NCBI RefSeq assembly: GCF_000718785.1
Contig: NZ_JOCA01000005.1
Coordinates: 124,001-188,000 of the forward strand
DNA length: 64,000 bases
Source: Streptomyces sp. NRRL WC-3626
GTDB lineage: Bacteria; Actinomycetota; Actinomycetes; Streptomycetales; Streptomycetaceae
Direction of reading: 5' to 3'
Positions within the stretch are counted from its first letter, which is position 1. Each line of letters starts with the position of its first letter. The notes below the pieces were generated by a model, which made no database searches, was not told where the DNA came from, and was given only the letters and a program-made list of their open reading frames with translations. Positions 9,275 through 17,199 of this stretch are shown piece after piece. Position numbers and translations under genes: made by a program.

Positions 9275-9310
9275 CTCATATGTAGTCGGCGTTCTCATTT
9301 GTAGACAGCC
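9275..9310. promoter_or_regulatory. Candidate operator: two direct repeats plus motif shared with the ABC operon
   Basis: CTCATATGTAG (9275-9285) and CTCATTTGTAG (9294-9304) are direct repeats with a 19-bp period, close to two helical turns. They lie just upstream of the glucarate-dehydratase start. The second overlaps TGTAGACAGCC (9300-9310), which recurs at 10472-10482 before the divergent transporter operon. This suggests one regulator, such as IclR, GntR or LacI type, for both units. No regulator gene lies in the cluster. Confidence 0.5.
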
Positions 9311-9322
9311 GGGTGAGGGATG

Positions 9323-10288
9323 TCAATGGGCGGCCCCCGGGACGGGGGTGAGCAGGACCCCCTCGGTGAGGAACCGCTCCACATTGCGCAGCGCCAGGTC
9401 ACCCATGGCCGCTCGGGTCTCCCGGGTGGCGCTGGCGATGTGCGGGAGCAGAACCACCCGGTCCGAGTCCAGGAGCGCCGACGGCACGTTCGGTTCGTCG
9501 GCGAAGACGTCGAGCGCCGCTCCGGCGATCCGCCCCTCCTTCACGGCCGTGACCAGGGCGGATTCATCGACCACACTGCCGCGTGCGACGTTCACCAGAT
9601 GGCCCCGGGGGCCGAGCGCGTCCAGTACCGCGGCGTCGACCAGACCCTCCGTGCCCGCGCCTCCCGCGACGGTGACGACCAGCGCGTCGCACGCCCCGGC
9701 CAGTTCCCGCACGGTCGGCAGACGGCGGTACGCGACACCGGGCACCGGCGTGCGCGAGCAGTACGACACCTCCACACCGAACCCCTCGAGCCGACGCGCC
9801 ACCGCACGGCCGATCCGGCCCAGTCCGAGGACGCCGACCCGCTTCCCGCTCACCCGCGTGGCCAGCGGAAACGCCGCCGTGCTCCACTCGCCGGCCCGCA
9901 CGAAACGGTCGGCCGCCGAGAGCCGGCGCATCACGTCGATCAGCGCGCCGACCGCCAGGTCCGCCACGCAGTCGGTGAGCACGTCCGGGGTGTTGCTCAC
10001 GTCGATGCCGCGCGCCCGGGCGCGGGCCACGTCCGTGGTCTCGTACCCGACGCCGAAGTGCACGATCGCGCCCAGCCGCGGCAGCGCGTCCATCAGTTCG
10101 TCGCCGACCCCGAAGCGCGCGCTGGTCACGGCGGCGACCACGTCCCCGCCCCGCTCGCGCAGGAAACGCTCCGGGTCGGGCAGTTCGTGCAGCCGTACCG
10201 TGCGGTGGCGTTCGGCGAGGGCCCGCTCCAGGTCGGGGAGGAGCGGGGACACCTGCAGCACGGTGGGGGTGGTGCGGGGACTGGCCAT
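9323..10288 (-). CDS. D-isomer-specific 2-hydroxyacid dehydrogenase (second of two in cluster)
   Basis: This 321-aa protein has the canonical fold: VGVLGLGRIGRAVARRLEGFG for NAD binding, LVNVARGSVVDESALV with the catalytic Arg, and VVLLPHIASATRETR with the catalytic His. It is closer to phosphoglycerate/hydroxypyruvate-reductase-like enzymes than its neighbour at 6999. ATG 10288 has AGGAG 7-8 nt upstream. It is the promoter-proximal gene of the minus-strand cluster and is divergent from the ABC transporter. Two such dehydrogenases beside aldarate dehydratases suggest reduction of a keto-acid product, which is an inference. Confidence 0.86.
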   Translation of the reverse strand: MASPRTTPTVLQVSPLLPDLERALAERHRTVRLHELPDPERFLRERGGDVVAAVTSARFGVGDELMDALPRLGAIVHFGVGYETTDVARARARGIDVSNTPDVLTDCVADLAVGALIDVMRRLSAADRFVRAGEWSTAAFPLATRVSGKRVGVLGLGRIGRAVARRLEGFGVEVSYCSRTPVPGVAYRRLPTVRELAGACDALVVTVAGGAGTEGLVDAAVLDALGPRGHLVNVARGSVVDESALVTAVKEGRIAGAALDVFADEPNVPSALLDSDRVVLLPHIASATRETRAAMGDLALRNVERFLTEGVLLTPVPGAAH

Positions 10289-10541
10289 GGTGTTCTCCTG
10301 TTCTTCGGCGCATACCGGAATGTGGCGCTCCGCCCGCTGCCGGGAGCTCGGGAGGTGTCGGCGAGGTGTCCGGGCGGGGAGGGCCGTACGGATCCGTTCC
10401 TGCGCATGTCTTGACGCTGCCACGGTGCCGGTTTAGCTTCGGCGTTCACAGATGCGGACCGAGTACGCAAGTGTAGACAGCCTCTCGCAGTCGACGTACG
10501 TGGAACGCGACACACCAGCACCTACCGGAGACAGGCCGACG
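10289..10541. promoter_or_regulatory. Divergent promoter region, sugar-acid enzymes / ABC importer
   Basis: This 253-bp interval has no convincing gene. It must hold both promoters. The segment 10463-10482 aligns with 9291-9310 at 16 of 20 positions, including an uninterrupted TGTAGACAGCC match, making it the best operator candidate. An in-frame ATG at 10452 would extend the binding protein by 30 residues in front of its signal peptide and is rejected. Confidence 0.5.
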
Positions 10542-12134
10542 ATGAAGTTCTCCGTTTCCTCCACCCCGCCCACCGGGCGACGGCGGTACCGCGCGACCAC
10601 GGCGACGCTCCTGGCGGGCACGGTGCTGCTGGCCAGTGGCTGCGCCGTGGCGGGCAGCGCCGCCGGTGACGCCGGCCGTGCCGACGGCCGCACCCTGCGC
10701 GTGGTGCTCACCCAGGAACCACCGACCCTGGAACCCTGCGAGGCCTCGCTGACCGGCACCGGCGTCGTCGTCCGGTCCAACATCACCGAGCCCCTCGTCG
10801 AACGCGACCCCGACTCCGGCGAACTGCACCCCCTGCTCGCCACCGGCTGGAAACAGCGCGACGACCGCACCTGGACCTTCGACATGCGCGAGGGGGTGAC
10901 CTTCCAGAACGGCGAGCCCTTCACCGCCGAGGACGCCGCCTTCTCCATCGACCGGGCGGTCAACTCCGACCTCGCCTGCAACGTCGAGGGCTATGTCTTC
11001 GGCGACGAGGACCTGAAGGTGACGGCGGAGAGCGACACCCGGCTGACCGTCACCACCGAGCAGCCCGACCCGATCCTGCCGCTGCGCCTGAGCTTCGTGG
11101 AGATCGTGCCGCGCACCACGAACGCCGACGCCAAGGTCCGTATCCCGGTCGGCACCGGCCCCTACGCCGTCGCCTCCTGGCAGCCCGGAGCGGCCATCAA
11201 CCTCAGCCGCTACGACGACTACTGGGGCGACGCCCCCGACTTCCCCCGCGCCCGCTACGTCTGGCGCAGCGACGCCAGCGTCCGCGCCGCCATGATCGAC
11301 AAGGGGGAGGCGGAGATCGCCGTGGCGCTCGACCCCGTCGAGGCCGAGAAGGACACCACGGTCGCCTTCCCCAACAACGAGACCACCGCGCTGCGGCTGG
11401 ACGGCCGCGAAGCCCCGCTCGACGACATCCGCGTACGCCGCGCCGTCGACCTGGCCGTGGACCGGGACGGCATCATCGACGCCCTGCTCGGCGGACTCGC
11501 CGAACCGGCCGGACAACTGGTCCCGCCCGGAGTGGTCGGACACAACGAGGAGATCGAACCGACCCCGCAGAACGTGAAAGAGGCCACGGCCCTGATCGAC
11601 GAGGCCGAGGCCGACGGCGTACCCGTCGACCGGCAGATCACCCTCGTCGCCCGCAACGGCATGTTCGCCGGGGTGTCCGAGACGGCCGAGGCACTCCAGT
11701 ACCAGATGCAGAAGATCGGACTGAACGTCAAGGTCCGGATGGCGGACACCGCCACCCAGCTCCAGTACCAGCTCCGGCCGCTGCCCGAGGACGTCGGGCC
11801 CATCGCCCTGCTGATCATGCACGGCAACCAGGCCGGTGACGCGGCCTTCACCACGAGCCAGTACCTGCTCAGCGACGGCCCCCAGTCCACCTTCGGCACC
11901 GAGGAGCTCGACCGGCGCATCGCCGACGCCGGCGCACTCTCCGGCGACCAGCGGCAGAAGGCCTTCGCCGACCTGCTCGTGGACCAGAACAGGTCGGTCG
12001 TGCAATACGCCCACCTGGCCCATATGAGCGGACTGCTCGGCCTGTCACCGTCCATCCGGTACGAGCCGAACTCCGCCACCGGCGACGAGATGCGGCTGGC
12101 AGAGGTCAGCCCGGCGAAGGCGGGACAGCACTGA
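10542..12134 (+). CDS. ABC transporter substrate-binding lipoprotein (SBP_bac_5, Opp/Dpp type)
   Basis: This 530-aa lipoprotein starts with RRRYR, a hydrophobic stretch and a lipobox LASGC with Cys34, so it is anchored to the outer face of the membrane. The mature part is a family-5 binding protein (TLEPCEASLTGTGVVVRSNITEPLVERDPDSGELHPLLATGW, then the GTGPYAV motif). The family usually binds peptides, but members also bind opines, nickel and sugars. ATG 10542 is used because the signal peptide begins there. The stop overlaps the next start as TGATG. Adjacency to aldarate catabolic genes suggests a sugar acid or conjugate as cargo; this is inference. Confidence 0.9.
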   Translation: MKFSVSSTPPTGRRRYRATTATLLAGTVLLASGCAVAGSAAGDAGRADGRTLRVVLTQEPPTLEPCEASLTGTGVVVRSNITEPLVERDPDSGELHPLLATGWKQRDDRTWTFDMREGVTFQNGEPFTAEDAAFSIDRAVNSDLACNVEGYVFGDEDLKVTAESDTRLTVTTEQPDPILPLRLSFVEIVPRTTNADAKVRIPVGTGPYAVASWQPGAAINLSRYDDYWGDAPDFPRARYVWRSDASVRAAMIDKGEAEIAVALDPVEAEKDTTVAFPNNETTALRLDGREAPLDDIRVRRAVDLAVDRDGIIDALLGGLAEPAGQLVPPGVVGHNEEIEPTPQNVKEATALIDEAEADGVPVDRQITLVARNGMFAGVSETAEALQYQMQKIGLNVKVRMADTATQLQYQLRPLPEDVGPIALLIMHGNQAGDAAFTTSQYLLSDGPQSTFGTEELDRRIADAGALSGDQRQKAFADLLVDQNRSVVQYAHLAHMSGLLGLSPSIRYEPNSATGDEMRLAEVSPAKAGQH

Positions 12135-13063
12135 TGATCATCTTTCTGCGCAAACGCATCCTCTCCAGCGCCGTCCCCCTGGTGTGCGTGGTCCTGGGCG
12201 TGTTCTTCCTGGCCCGGATGACCGGCAACCCGGTCGACCTCTACCTCCCGCTCAGCGCCACCGCCGAACAGCGCGCCGAGTTCTCCGCCGCCCAGGGCTT
12301 CGACCTCTCCGTCCCGGCCCAGCTGTGGAACTACCTCGTCGACGCCGCCCACCTGGACTTCGGCACCTCGCTGCGGACCGGGCAGTCCGCCACCGAGATG
12401 GTGCTCGACGCCTTCCCCGTCACCCTCCAGCTCGCCGGCGTCACCATGCTCCTGGCGATCAGCGGGGCCGTACTGATCGGCAGCCTCGCCGCCTACCGGC
12501 CCAACTCCCTGATGGACCGCGTCGCCAGCCTGCTGTCGATGACGGCCGCCAGCATCCCCGACTTCTGGTTCGCCGTCATGGGCGTCCTCGTCTTCGGCGT
12601 CAGCCTCGACCTGCTGCCCACCTCCGGCACCCTCGGCGGACCCGAGGTCTGGGTCCTGCCCGTCGCGACCCTGCTGATCCGCCCCTTCGGCGTGCTCGTC
12701 CAGGTGGTGCGCGGCAGCATGGTCGCCGCGCTCTCCGCGCCCTACGTCAAGATCGCCCGCGCCAAGGGCGCCACACCCCGCCGGGTCATCTTCGGCCACG
12801 CCCTGCGCAACGCCGTGACCCCCGTCCTCACCGTCGCCGGTGACCTGACCGTGGGCCTGGTCAACGGCGCCGTCATCGTGGAGACGATCTTCGGCTGGCC
12901 CGGCATCGGCAAGCTCATGATCGACTCCATCCTCCAGCGCGACTTCGCGGTCCTGCAGGCGGCCGTCCTGATGACCGCCGTGACGATCTTCGCGCTGAAC
13001 ATCCTCGTCGACGTCTGCCATGCGCTGACCGACCCCCGAGTGCGTCAGGCGGTGCCGGCGTGA
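12134..13063 (+). CDS. ABC transporter permease (DppB/OppB type)
   Basis: This 309-aa protein has six predicted TM helices. An N-terminal helix (ILSSAVPLVCVVLGVFFLAR) and a periplasmic loop precede the BPD_transp_1 domain. The EAA loop that contacts the ATPases reads YVKIARAKGATPRRVIFGHALRNAVTPV. ATG 12134 overlaps the binding-protein stop by one base. Confidence 0.92.
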   Translation: MIIFLRKRILSSAVPLVCVVLGVFFLARMTGNPVDLYLPLSATAEQRAEFSAAQGFDLSVPAQLWNYLVDAAHLDFGTSLRTGQSATEMVLDAFPVTLQLAGVTMLLAISGAVLIGSLAAYRPNSLMDRVASLLSMTAASIPDFWFAVMGVLVFGVSLDLLPTSGTLGGPEVWVLPVATLLIRPFGVLVQVVRGSMVAALSAPYVKIARAKGATPRRVIFGHALRNAVTPVLTVAGDLTVGLVNGAVIVETIFGWPGIGKLMIDSILQRDFAVLQAAVLMTAVTIFALNILVDVCHALTDPRVRQAVPA

Positions 13064-13077
13064 GCGAAGGAAGCATC

Positions 13078-14055
13078 ATGACCACGGAAGAGCTCCCCGC
13101 CGCGGACGGGCGCGAGGACAGCCCGCAGACCGCCCCCGCCCGCAAGGGCCCGCCCCGCTGGTGGCTGCTGCTCGGCCGGGACCGCCCCGCCGCCGTCGCG
13201 GCCGTCGTCCTGAGCCTGGTCGTCCTGGTCGCCCTCTTCGGCCGGCTGTTCATCGGCGACCACGCCCAGCGCCAGAACCTCGACGCCTCCCTGCGCGCCC
13301 CCTCCCTGGGCGACGGCTTCTACGGACTGCTCGGCACCGACGTCCTCGGACGCAGCGTGCTGGCCCGGCTGATCGACGCGGCGGCGACGACCCTGTCCGT
13401 GGCCGTCCCCGCGGTCCTCTGCTCCCTGGTGATCGGGTCGGCGATCGGCCTGTGGGCCGGCTACCACGGGGGCCGCAGGGAAAGCGTCGCCATGCGCGTC
13501 GCCGACATCATCCTCAGCTTCCCCTCCCTGCTCATCGCCGTCGTCGTGCTCTACGTCTTCTCGCCCTCCGCGCTCAACATCGTGCTGATCCTCGCCGTGG
13601 CCCGGATCCCGGTGTACCTGCGCACCTCCCGCGCGGAGGCGGCCGAGCTGAGAAGCCGTCTGTTCGTCGACGCGGCCCGCACCTTCGGCACCCCGAGCCG
13701 GCACATCATCCAGCGGCACATCCTGCCGATCGCCCTGCCCACCCTGCTGACCGTCGCCACCCTTGACTTCTGCTTCGTGATGCTCACCGAGTCCTCGCTG
13801 AGCTTCCTCGGCATCGGCATCCAGCCGCCGGACGTCAGCTGGGGCCTGATGGTCGCCCAGGGCCGGCAGTACCTCCAGACCGCCTGGTGGATCACCGTGC
13901 TCCCCGGGCTGGCCATCGTCCTCACCACCGTGTCCGCCACGGTCCTCGCCGCCTGGGCCCGCATCGCCACCGACCCCGCCCAGCGCTGGCGGCTGACGCT
14001 GCCCCGCAAGCGCCGCGGTGCCTCCGCCGCCGTACCCCCGGAGATGATCCCGTGA
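13078..14055 (+). CDS. ABC transporter permease (DppC/OppC type)
   Basis: This protein is about 325 aa. It has the OppC N-terminal helix (AAVAAVVLSLVVLVALFGRLF), the LLGTDVLGRSVLARLIDAA motif typical of DppC/OppC, five more helices and an EAA loop (FVDAARTFGTPSRHIIQRHILP). ATG 13078 has GAAGGA at ideal spacing. GTG 13060, which overlaps the previous stop, is an alternative adding six residues. The end overlaps the next gene's GTG (GTGA). Confidence 0.9.
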   Translation: MTTEELPAADGREDSPQTAPARKGPPRWWLLLGRDRPAAVAAVVLSLVVLVALFGRLFIGDHAQRQNLDASLRAPSLGDGFYGLLGTDVLGRSVLARLIDAAATTLSVAVPAVLCSLVIGSAIGLWAGYHGGRRESVAMRVADIILSFPSLLIAVVVLYVFSPSALNIVLILAVARIPVYLRTSRAEAAELRSRLFVDAARTFGTPSRHIIQRHILPIALPTLLTVATLDFCFVMLTESSLSFLGIGIQPPDVSWGLMVAQGRQYLQTAWWITVLPGLAIVLTTVSATVLAAWARIATDPAQRWRLTLPRKRRGASAAVPPEMIP

Positions 14056-15047
14056 CGACCACATCCGCCACCGACCCCGCCCTCGACGTCGAAGGGCTGT
14101 GCGTCGACCTGAGCACCGCCTCCGGGACCGTGCGCGCCGTGGACGGCGTCAGCTTCAGCGTCCGCCGCGGCCGCACCCTGGCCCTCCTCGGCGAGTCCGG
14201 CTGCGGCAAGTCGATGACCGCGCTGTCGGTCGTCGGACTGCTCGACCCCGCCGCCGAGGTGACCGGGGGCGCCGTACGGGTCAGGGGCGAGGACACCCTG
14301 CGGCTGAGCGCGGCCGAGCGCCGCAAACTCGCCGGACCCGTGCTGTCGATCGTCTTCCAGGACGCCCTGACCGCCCTCAACCCGGTGCAGCCGGTGGGCC
14401 GGCAGATCGGCGAACCGTTCCGCATCCACCGCGGACTCTCCCGGCGCGAGGCGCGGGAGAAGGCCATCGAGCTGATGACCCGCGTCGGCATCCCCGAGCC
14501 GAGACAGCGGGCCAAGTCGTACCCGCACCAGTTCTCCGGCGGCATGCGCCAGCGGCTGCTGATCGCGATGGCCGTCGCCCTCGACCCCGACGTCCTCATC
14601 GCCGACGAACCCACCACCGCCCTCGACGTCACCGTGCAGGCCCAGATCATGCGGCTGCTGCGGGACCTCCAGGACGAACGGGACATGGCCGTCGTACTGA
14701 TCACCCACGACCTCGCCGTGGTCGCCCAGCGCGCCGACGACGTCGCCGTCATGTACGCCGGAACGGTCGTCGAACAGGGCACCGTGCGCGAGGTCTTCTC
14801 CGCGCCCCGCCACCCCTACACCCGCGGACTGCTCGACTCCGTCCCCGAGGACGCCGAACGCGGACAGCCGCTGCCCGCCGTCCCCGGCAGCCCGCCCGAA
14901 CTGAGCGCCGTGCCGTCCGGCTGTGTCTTCCAGGCCCGCTGCCCGCTGGTGCGCGAGCGCTGTGTGTCGGAGCGGCCGGTGCTGCGCGCCACCGGCGACG
15001 CACGGTCGGCCGCCTGCCACTTCTCCGAGGAGCTCGCCCGTGACTGA
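14052..15047 (+). CDS. ABC transporter ATP-binding protein (OppD/DppD type)
   Basis: This 331-aa cytoplasmic ATPase has Walker A GESGCGKS near residue 46, Q-loop VFQD, signature FSGGMRQR, Walker B VLIADEPTTALD and H-loop ITHD. Its C-terminal oligopeptide-transporter extension contains cysteines of the kind that can hold an Fe-S cluster (PSGCVFQARCPLVRERC). GTG 14052 overlaps the permease stop by 4 nt, so the operon is tightly coupled. Confidence 0.93.
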   Translation: MTTTSATDPALDVEGLCVDLSTASGTVRAVDGVSFSVRRGRTLALLGESGCGKSMTALSVVGLLDPAAEVTGGAVRVRGEDTLRLSAAERRKLAGPVLSIVFQDALTALNPVQPVGRQIGEPFRIHRGLSRREAREKAIELMTRVGIPEPRQRAKSYPHQFSGGMRQRLLIAMAVALDPDVLIADEPTTALDVTVQAQIMRLLRDLQDERDMAVVLITHDLAVVAQRADDVAVMYAGTVVEQGTVREVFSAPRHPYTRGLLDSVPEDAERGQPLPAVPGSPPELSAVPSGCVFQARCPLVRERCVSERPVLRATGDARSAACHFSEELARD

Positions 15048-16083
15048 GTCCCGCACCACCACCGCGGCCCCCGGGGCCCCGGCCGGGGAGAACCCGCCGC
15101 TGCTGGAAGTCAGCGGCGTCACCAAGTCCTTCGGCGGCGGACGCCGCCGGCTGACCGCCCTGGACGGCGTCGACGTACGGCTCGGCCGGGGCGAGACCCT
15201 CGGACTCGTCGGCGAGTCCGGCTGCGGCAAGTCCACCCTCGCCCGGGTCCTGCTCGGCCTGGAACGCCCCGACGCCGGCACGGTCCGCTACGACGGTGTC
15301 GACCCGTTCGCCCTGCGCGGCAAGGAACTGCTCAACTGGCGGCGCCGCGTCCAGATGGTCTTCCAGGACCCCTTCGCCTCCCTCAACGCCCGAATGTCGG
15401 CCGCCGACCTGATCAGCGAGCCCTGGCGCACCCACCCGGACGTCGTCCCCGACGCCAAGGCCCGCGAGAAGCGGATCCGCGAACTCCTGTCCCTGGTCGG
15501 ACTGCGGGACGGCGACGCCCACCGCTACCCCAACGAGTTCTCCGGCGGACAGCGCCAGCGCATCGGCATCGCCCGCGCGCTCGCCCTCGACCCCGACCTC
15601 ATCGTCTGCGACGAACCCGTCTCCGCCCTCGACCTGTCCGTGCAGGCCCAGGTCCTCAACGTGCTCTCCGAACTCCAGTCCCGGCTCGGCGTCGCCTACG
15701 TCTTCATCTCCCACGACCTGTCCGTGGTGCGGTACATCGCCGACCGCGTGACCGTGATGTACCTCGGCAAGGTCATCGAACACGGCGAGACCGAGGACGT
15801 CTTCGACCGGCCGCAGCACCCCTACACCGCCGCGCTGATGTCGGCCGCGCCGGTCCTGGACGCCTCCCGCGCCGCCCACGACCAGGAGATCCAGCTCAAG
15901 GGCGAGATCCCCTCACCCTTCGACATCCCCTCCGGCTGCCGCTTCCGCACCCGCTGCTGGCGCGCGCAGGACACGTGCGCCACCGAGGCACCCCCGCTCG
16001 TCGTCCGCCCGTCCGAGGGCGCGGGCGACGACCACACCGCCCTGTGCCACTTCCCCCTGGAGGCCCGGTCTGCGTGGGCATGA
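15040..16083 (+). CDS. ABC transporter ATP-binding protein (OppF/DppF type)
   Basis: This 347-aa second ATPase has GESGCGKSTLARVLLG (Walker A), VFQDPFASLN, FSGGQRQRIGIARAL (signature), LIVCDEPVSALD (Walker B), ISHDLS and the Opp C-terminal domain (PSGCRFRTRCWRAQDTC). GTG 15040 has GAGGAG 7 nt upstream and overlaps the OppD-type gene by 8 nt. Confidence 0.93.
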   Translation: MTESRTTTAAPGAPAGENPPLLEVSGVTKSFGGGRRRLTALDGVDVRLGRGETLGLVGESGCGKSTLARVLLGLERPDAGTVRYDGVDPFALRGKELLNWRRRVQMVFQDPFASLNARMSAADLISEPWRTHPDVVPDAKAREKRIRELLSLVGLRDGDAHRYPNEFSGGQRQRIGIARALALDPDLIVCDEPVSALDLSVQAQVLNVLSELQSRLGVAYVFISHDLSVVRYIADRVTVMYLGKVIEHGETEDVFDRPQHPYTAALMSAAPVLDASRAAHDQEIQLKGEIPSPFDIPSGCRFRTRCWRAQDTCATEAPPLVVRPSEGAGDDHTALCHFPLEARSAWA

Positions 16084-16802
16084 CCGGCACGGAGTTCGCC
16101 CTGCTCTCCCTCACGGTGGGCGTCGGCGCGGTGCTCCAGGTGTCCGTGGGCTTCGGCCTCGGCATGATCGCCGCGCCGGTGTTCTCCCTGGTCGACCCCA
16201 CCCTGGCCCCGACCGTCGTCCTGCTGCTCGCCGCCGGCGTGACGGCGGCGGTCCTGGTGCGCGAACGCGGCTCGGTGGATCTGCGCGGCTGCGGCTGGGC
16301 CCTCGTCGGACGGGTCCCGGGCGTGGCCGCCGGAGCCCTGCTCGTGGTGATGCTGCCAGCGAAGTACCTCGCACTGCTCATCGCCGCCGTGGTGCTCACC
16401 GGCGTCGCGGTGAGCGCGGCCGGATACGTGCCCCGGGTGCGGCGCTCCTCGGTGTTCCTCGCCGGGATGGCGTCCGGGGTGATGGGCACGGCGACCTCCA
16501 TCGGGGGCCCGCCGATGGCGATGGTGTGGCAGCGGCTCAGCGGACCCCGACTGCGGGCCACGATGAGCGCGTTCTTCCTGGCGGGCTCACTGATGAGTCT
16601 GGTCGCGCTGTCGGCGGCCGGCGCGGTCGGGGCGCACACCCTGCACCGCACGGCGCTGCTCGCACCGGCGGCCGTCGCGGGCGTGCTCCTCGCCGGCCCG
16701 CTCACCCGCCGGCTCGACGCCCGCCACACCCGTACGGCGGCCATGGCCCTCGCGGTCGCCGGCGCGGCGGGCCTGGTCGCCCAGCAACTAAGCACCTTCT
16801 AA
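16080..16802 (+). CDS. TauE/SafE-family (sulfite exporter-like) permease
   Basis: This 240-aa membrane protein has about eight TM helices in two repeats, with the family's VGFGLGMIAAPVFSLVDP and SIGGPPMAMVWQRL motifs in the first and second halves. TauE/SafE proteins move small organic or sulfonated anions. ATG 16080 overlaps the OppF-type stop as ATGA, so it is cotranscribed with the importer. It may export an acidic by-product of the catabolic cluster; this is inference. Confidence 0.86.
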   Translation: MTGTEFALLSLTVGVGAVLQVSVGFGLGMIAAPVFSLVDPTLAPTVVLLLAAGVTAAVLVRERGSVDLRGCGWALVGRVPGVAAGALLVVMLPAKYLALLIAAVVLTGVAVSAAGYVPRVRRSSVFLAGMASGVMGTATSIGGPPMAMVWQRLSGPRLRATMSAFFLAGSLMSLVALSAAGAVGAHTLHRTALLAPAAVAGVLLAGPLTRRLDARHTRTAAMALAVAGAAGLVAQQLSTF

Positions 16803-16906
16803 GGCCCCGCCCCGCGCACAAGATACGGCACCCTCCCGATGTGCCGACCCCGCCTTGGAGACGAAGGTGAAGACACCAACCACCGCCTCCTCCAAGGAAC
16901 CCCGAG

Positions 16907-17131
16907 ATGTTCGAGTACGCCCTCCACCGCCTCCACCACGAAGACCTCCTCCGCCAGGCGGCCGACGAACGCCAGGCCCGGGAAGCCCGCCGCCGATCCG
17001 CCCGCAGACCGCGGGCAGTCGTGCCGCTGGGGCGGCACGGGTGGGCGCGACGGCGCCCCGCCGGCGCCGGGCCGCGCGACACCCCCCGCCCAGCCCCGAC
17101 CCCCGGCACCCGCAAGCACCGCGCCGCGTGA
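16907..17131 (+). CDS. Small conserved Streptomyces protein, Arg-rich tail from dispersed repeat
   Basis: This 74-aa protein begins MFEYALHRLHHEDLLRQAADERQAREARR, a pattern I recognise from many small Streptomyces proteins of unknown function that form one charged amphipathic helix. AAGGAA lies 10 nt upstream of ATG 16907. The C-terminal half (residues 35-48) is encoded by a 38-bp dispersed repeat also found at 49415-49452, so the tail may be accidental read-through of a mobile intergenic sequence. It lies directly upstream of the LuxR regulator. Confidence 0.6.
   Translation: MFEYALHRLHHEDLLRQAADERQAREARRRSARRPRAVVPLGRHGWARRRPAGAGPRDTPRPAPTPGTRKHRAA
17011..17048 (+). repeat. 38-bp dispersed repeat, copy 1
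   Basis: Identical over 38 bp to the reverse complement of 49415-49452. It contains the hairpin GTGCCGC-TGGG-GCGGCAC at 17021-17038. I recall similar sequence dispersed between genes in Streptomyces genomes. This copy lies inside a small reading frame. Confidence 0.85.
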
Positions 17132-17199
17132 CCGCCCCCGGGCCGCACCACACCCCCGCCCACCCGAAAACCGGTGACCCCGCCACCAAGGCGCATGCC

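Noticed and set aside
16855..17199. N-terminal extension of the LAL regulator
   Set aside because: Overlaps a small gene in another frame and the dispersed repeat; Pro/Arg-rich with no domain.
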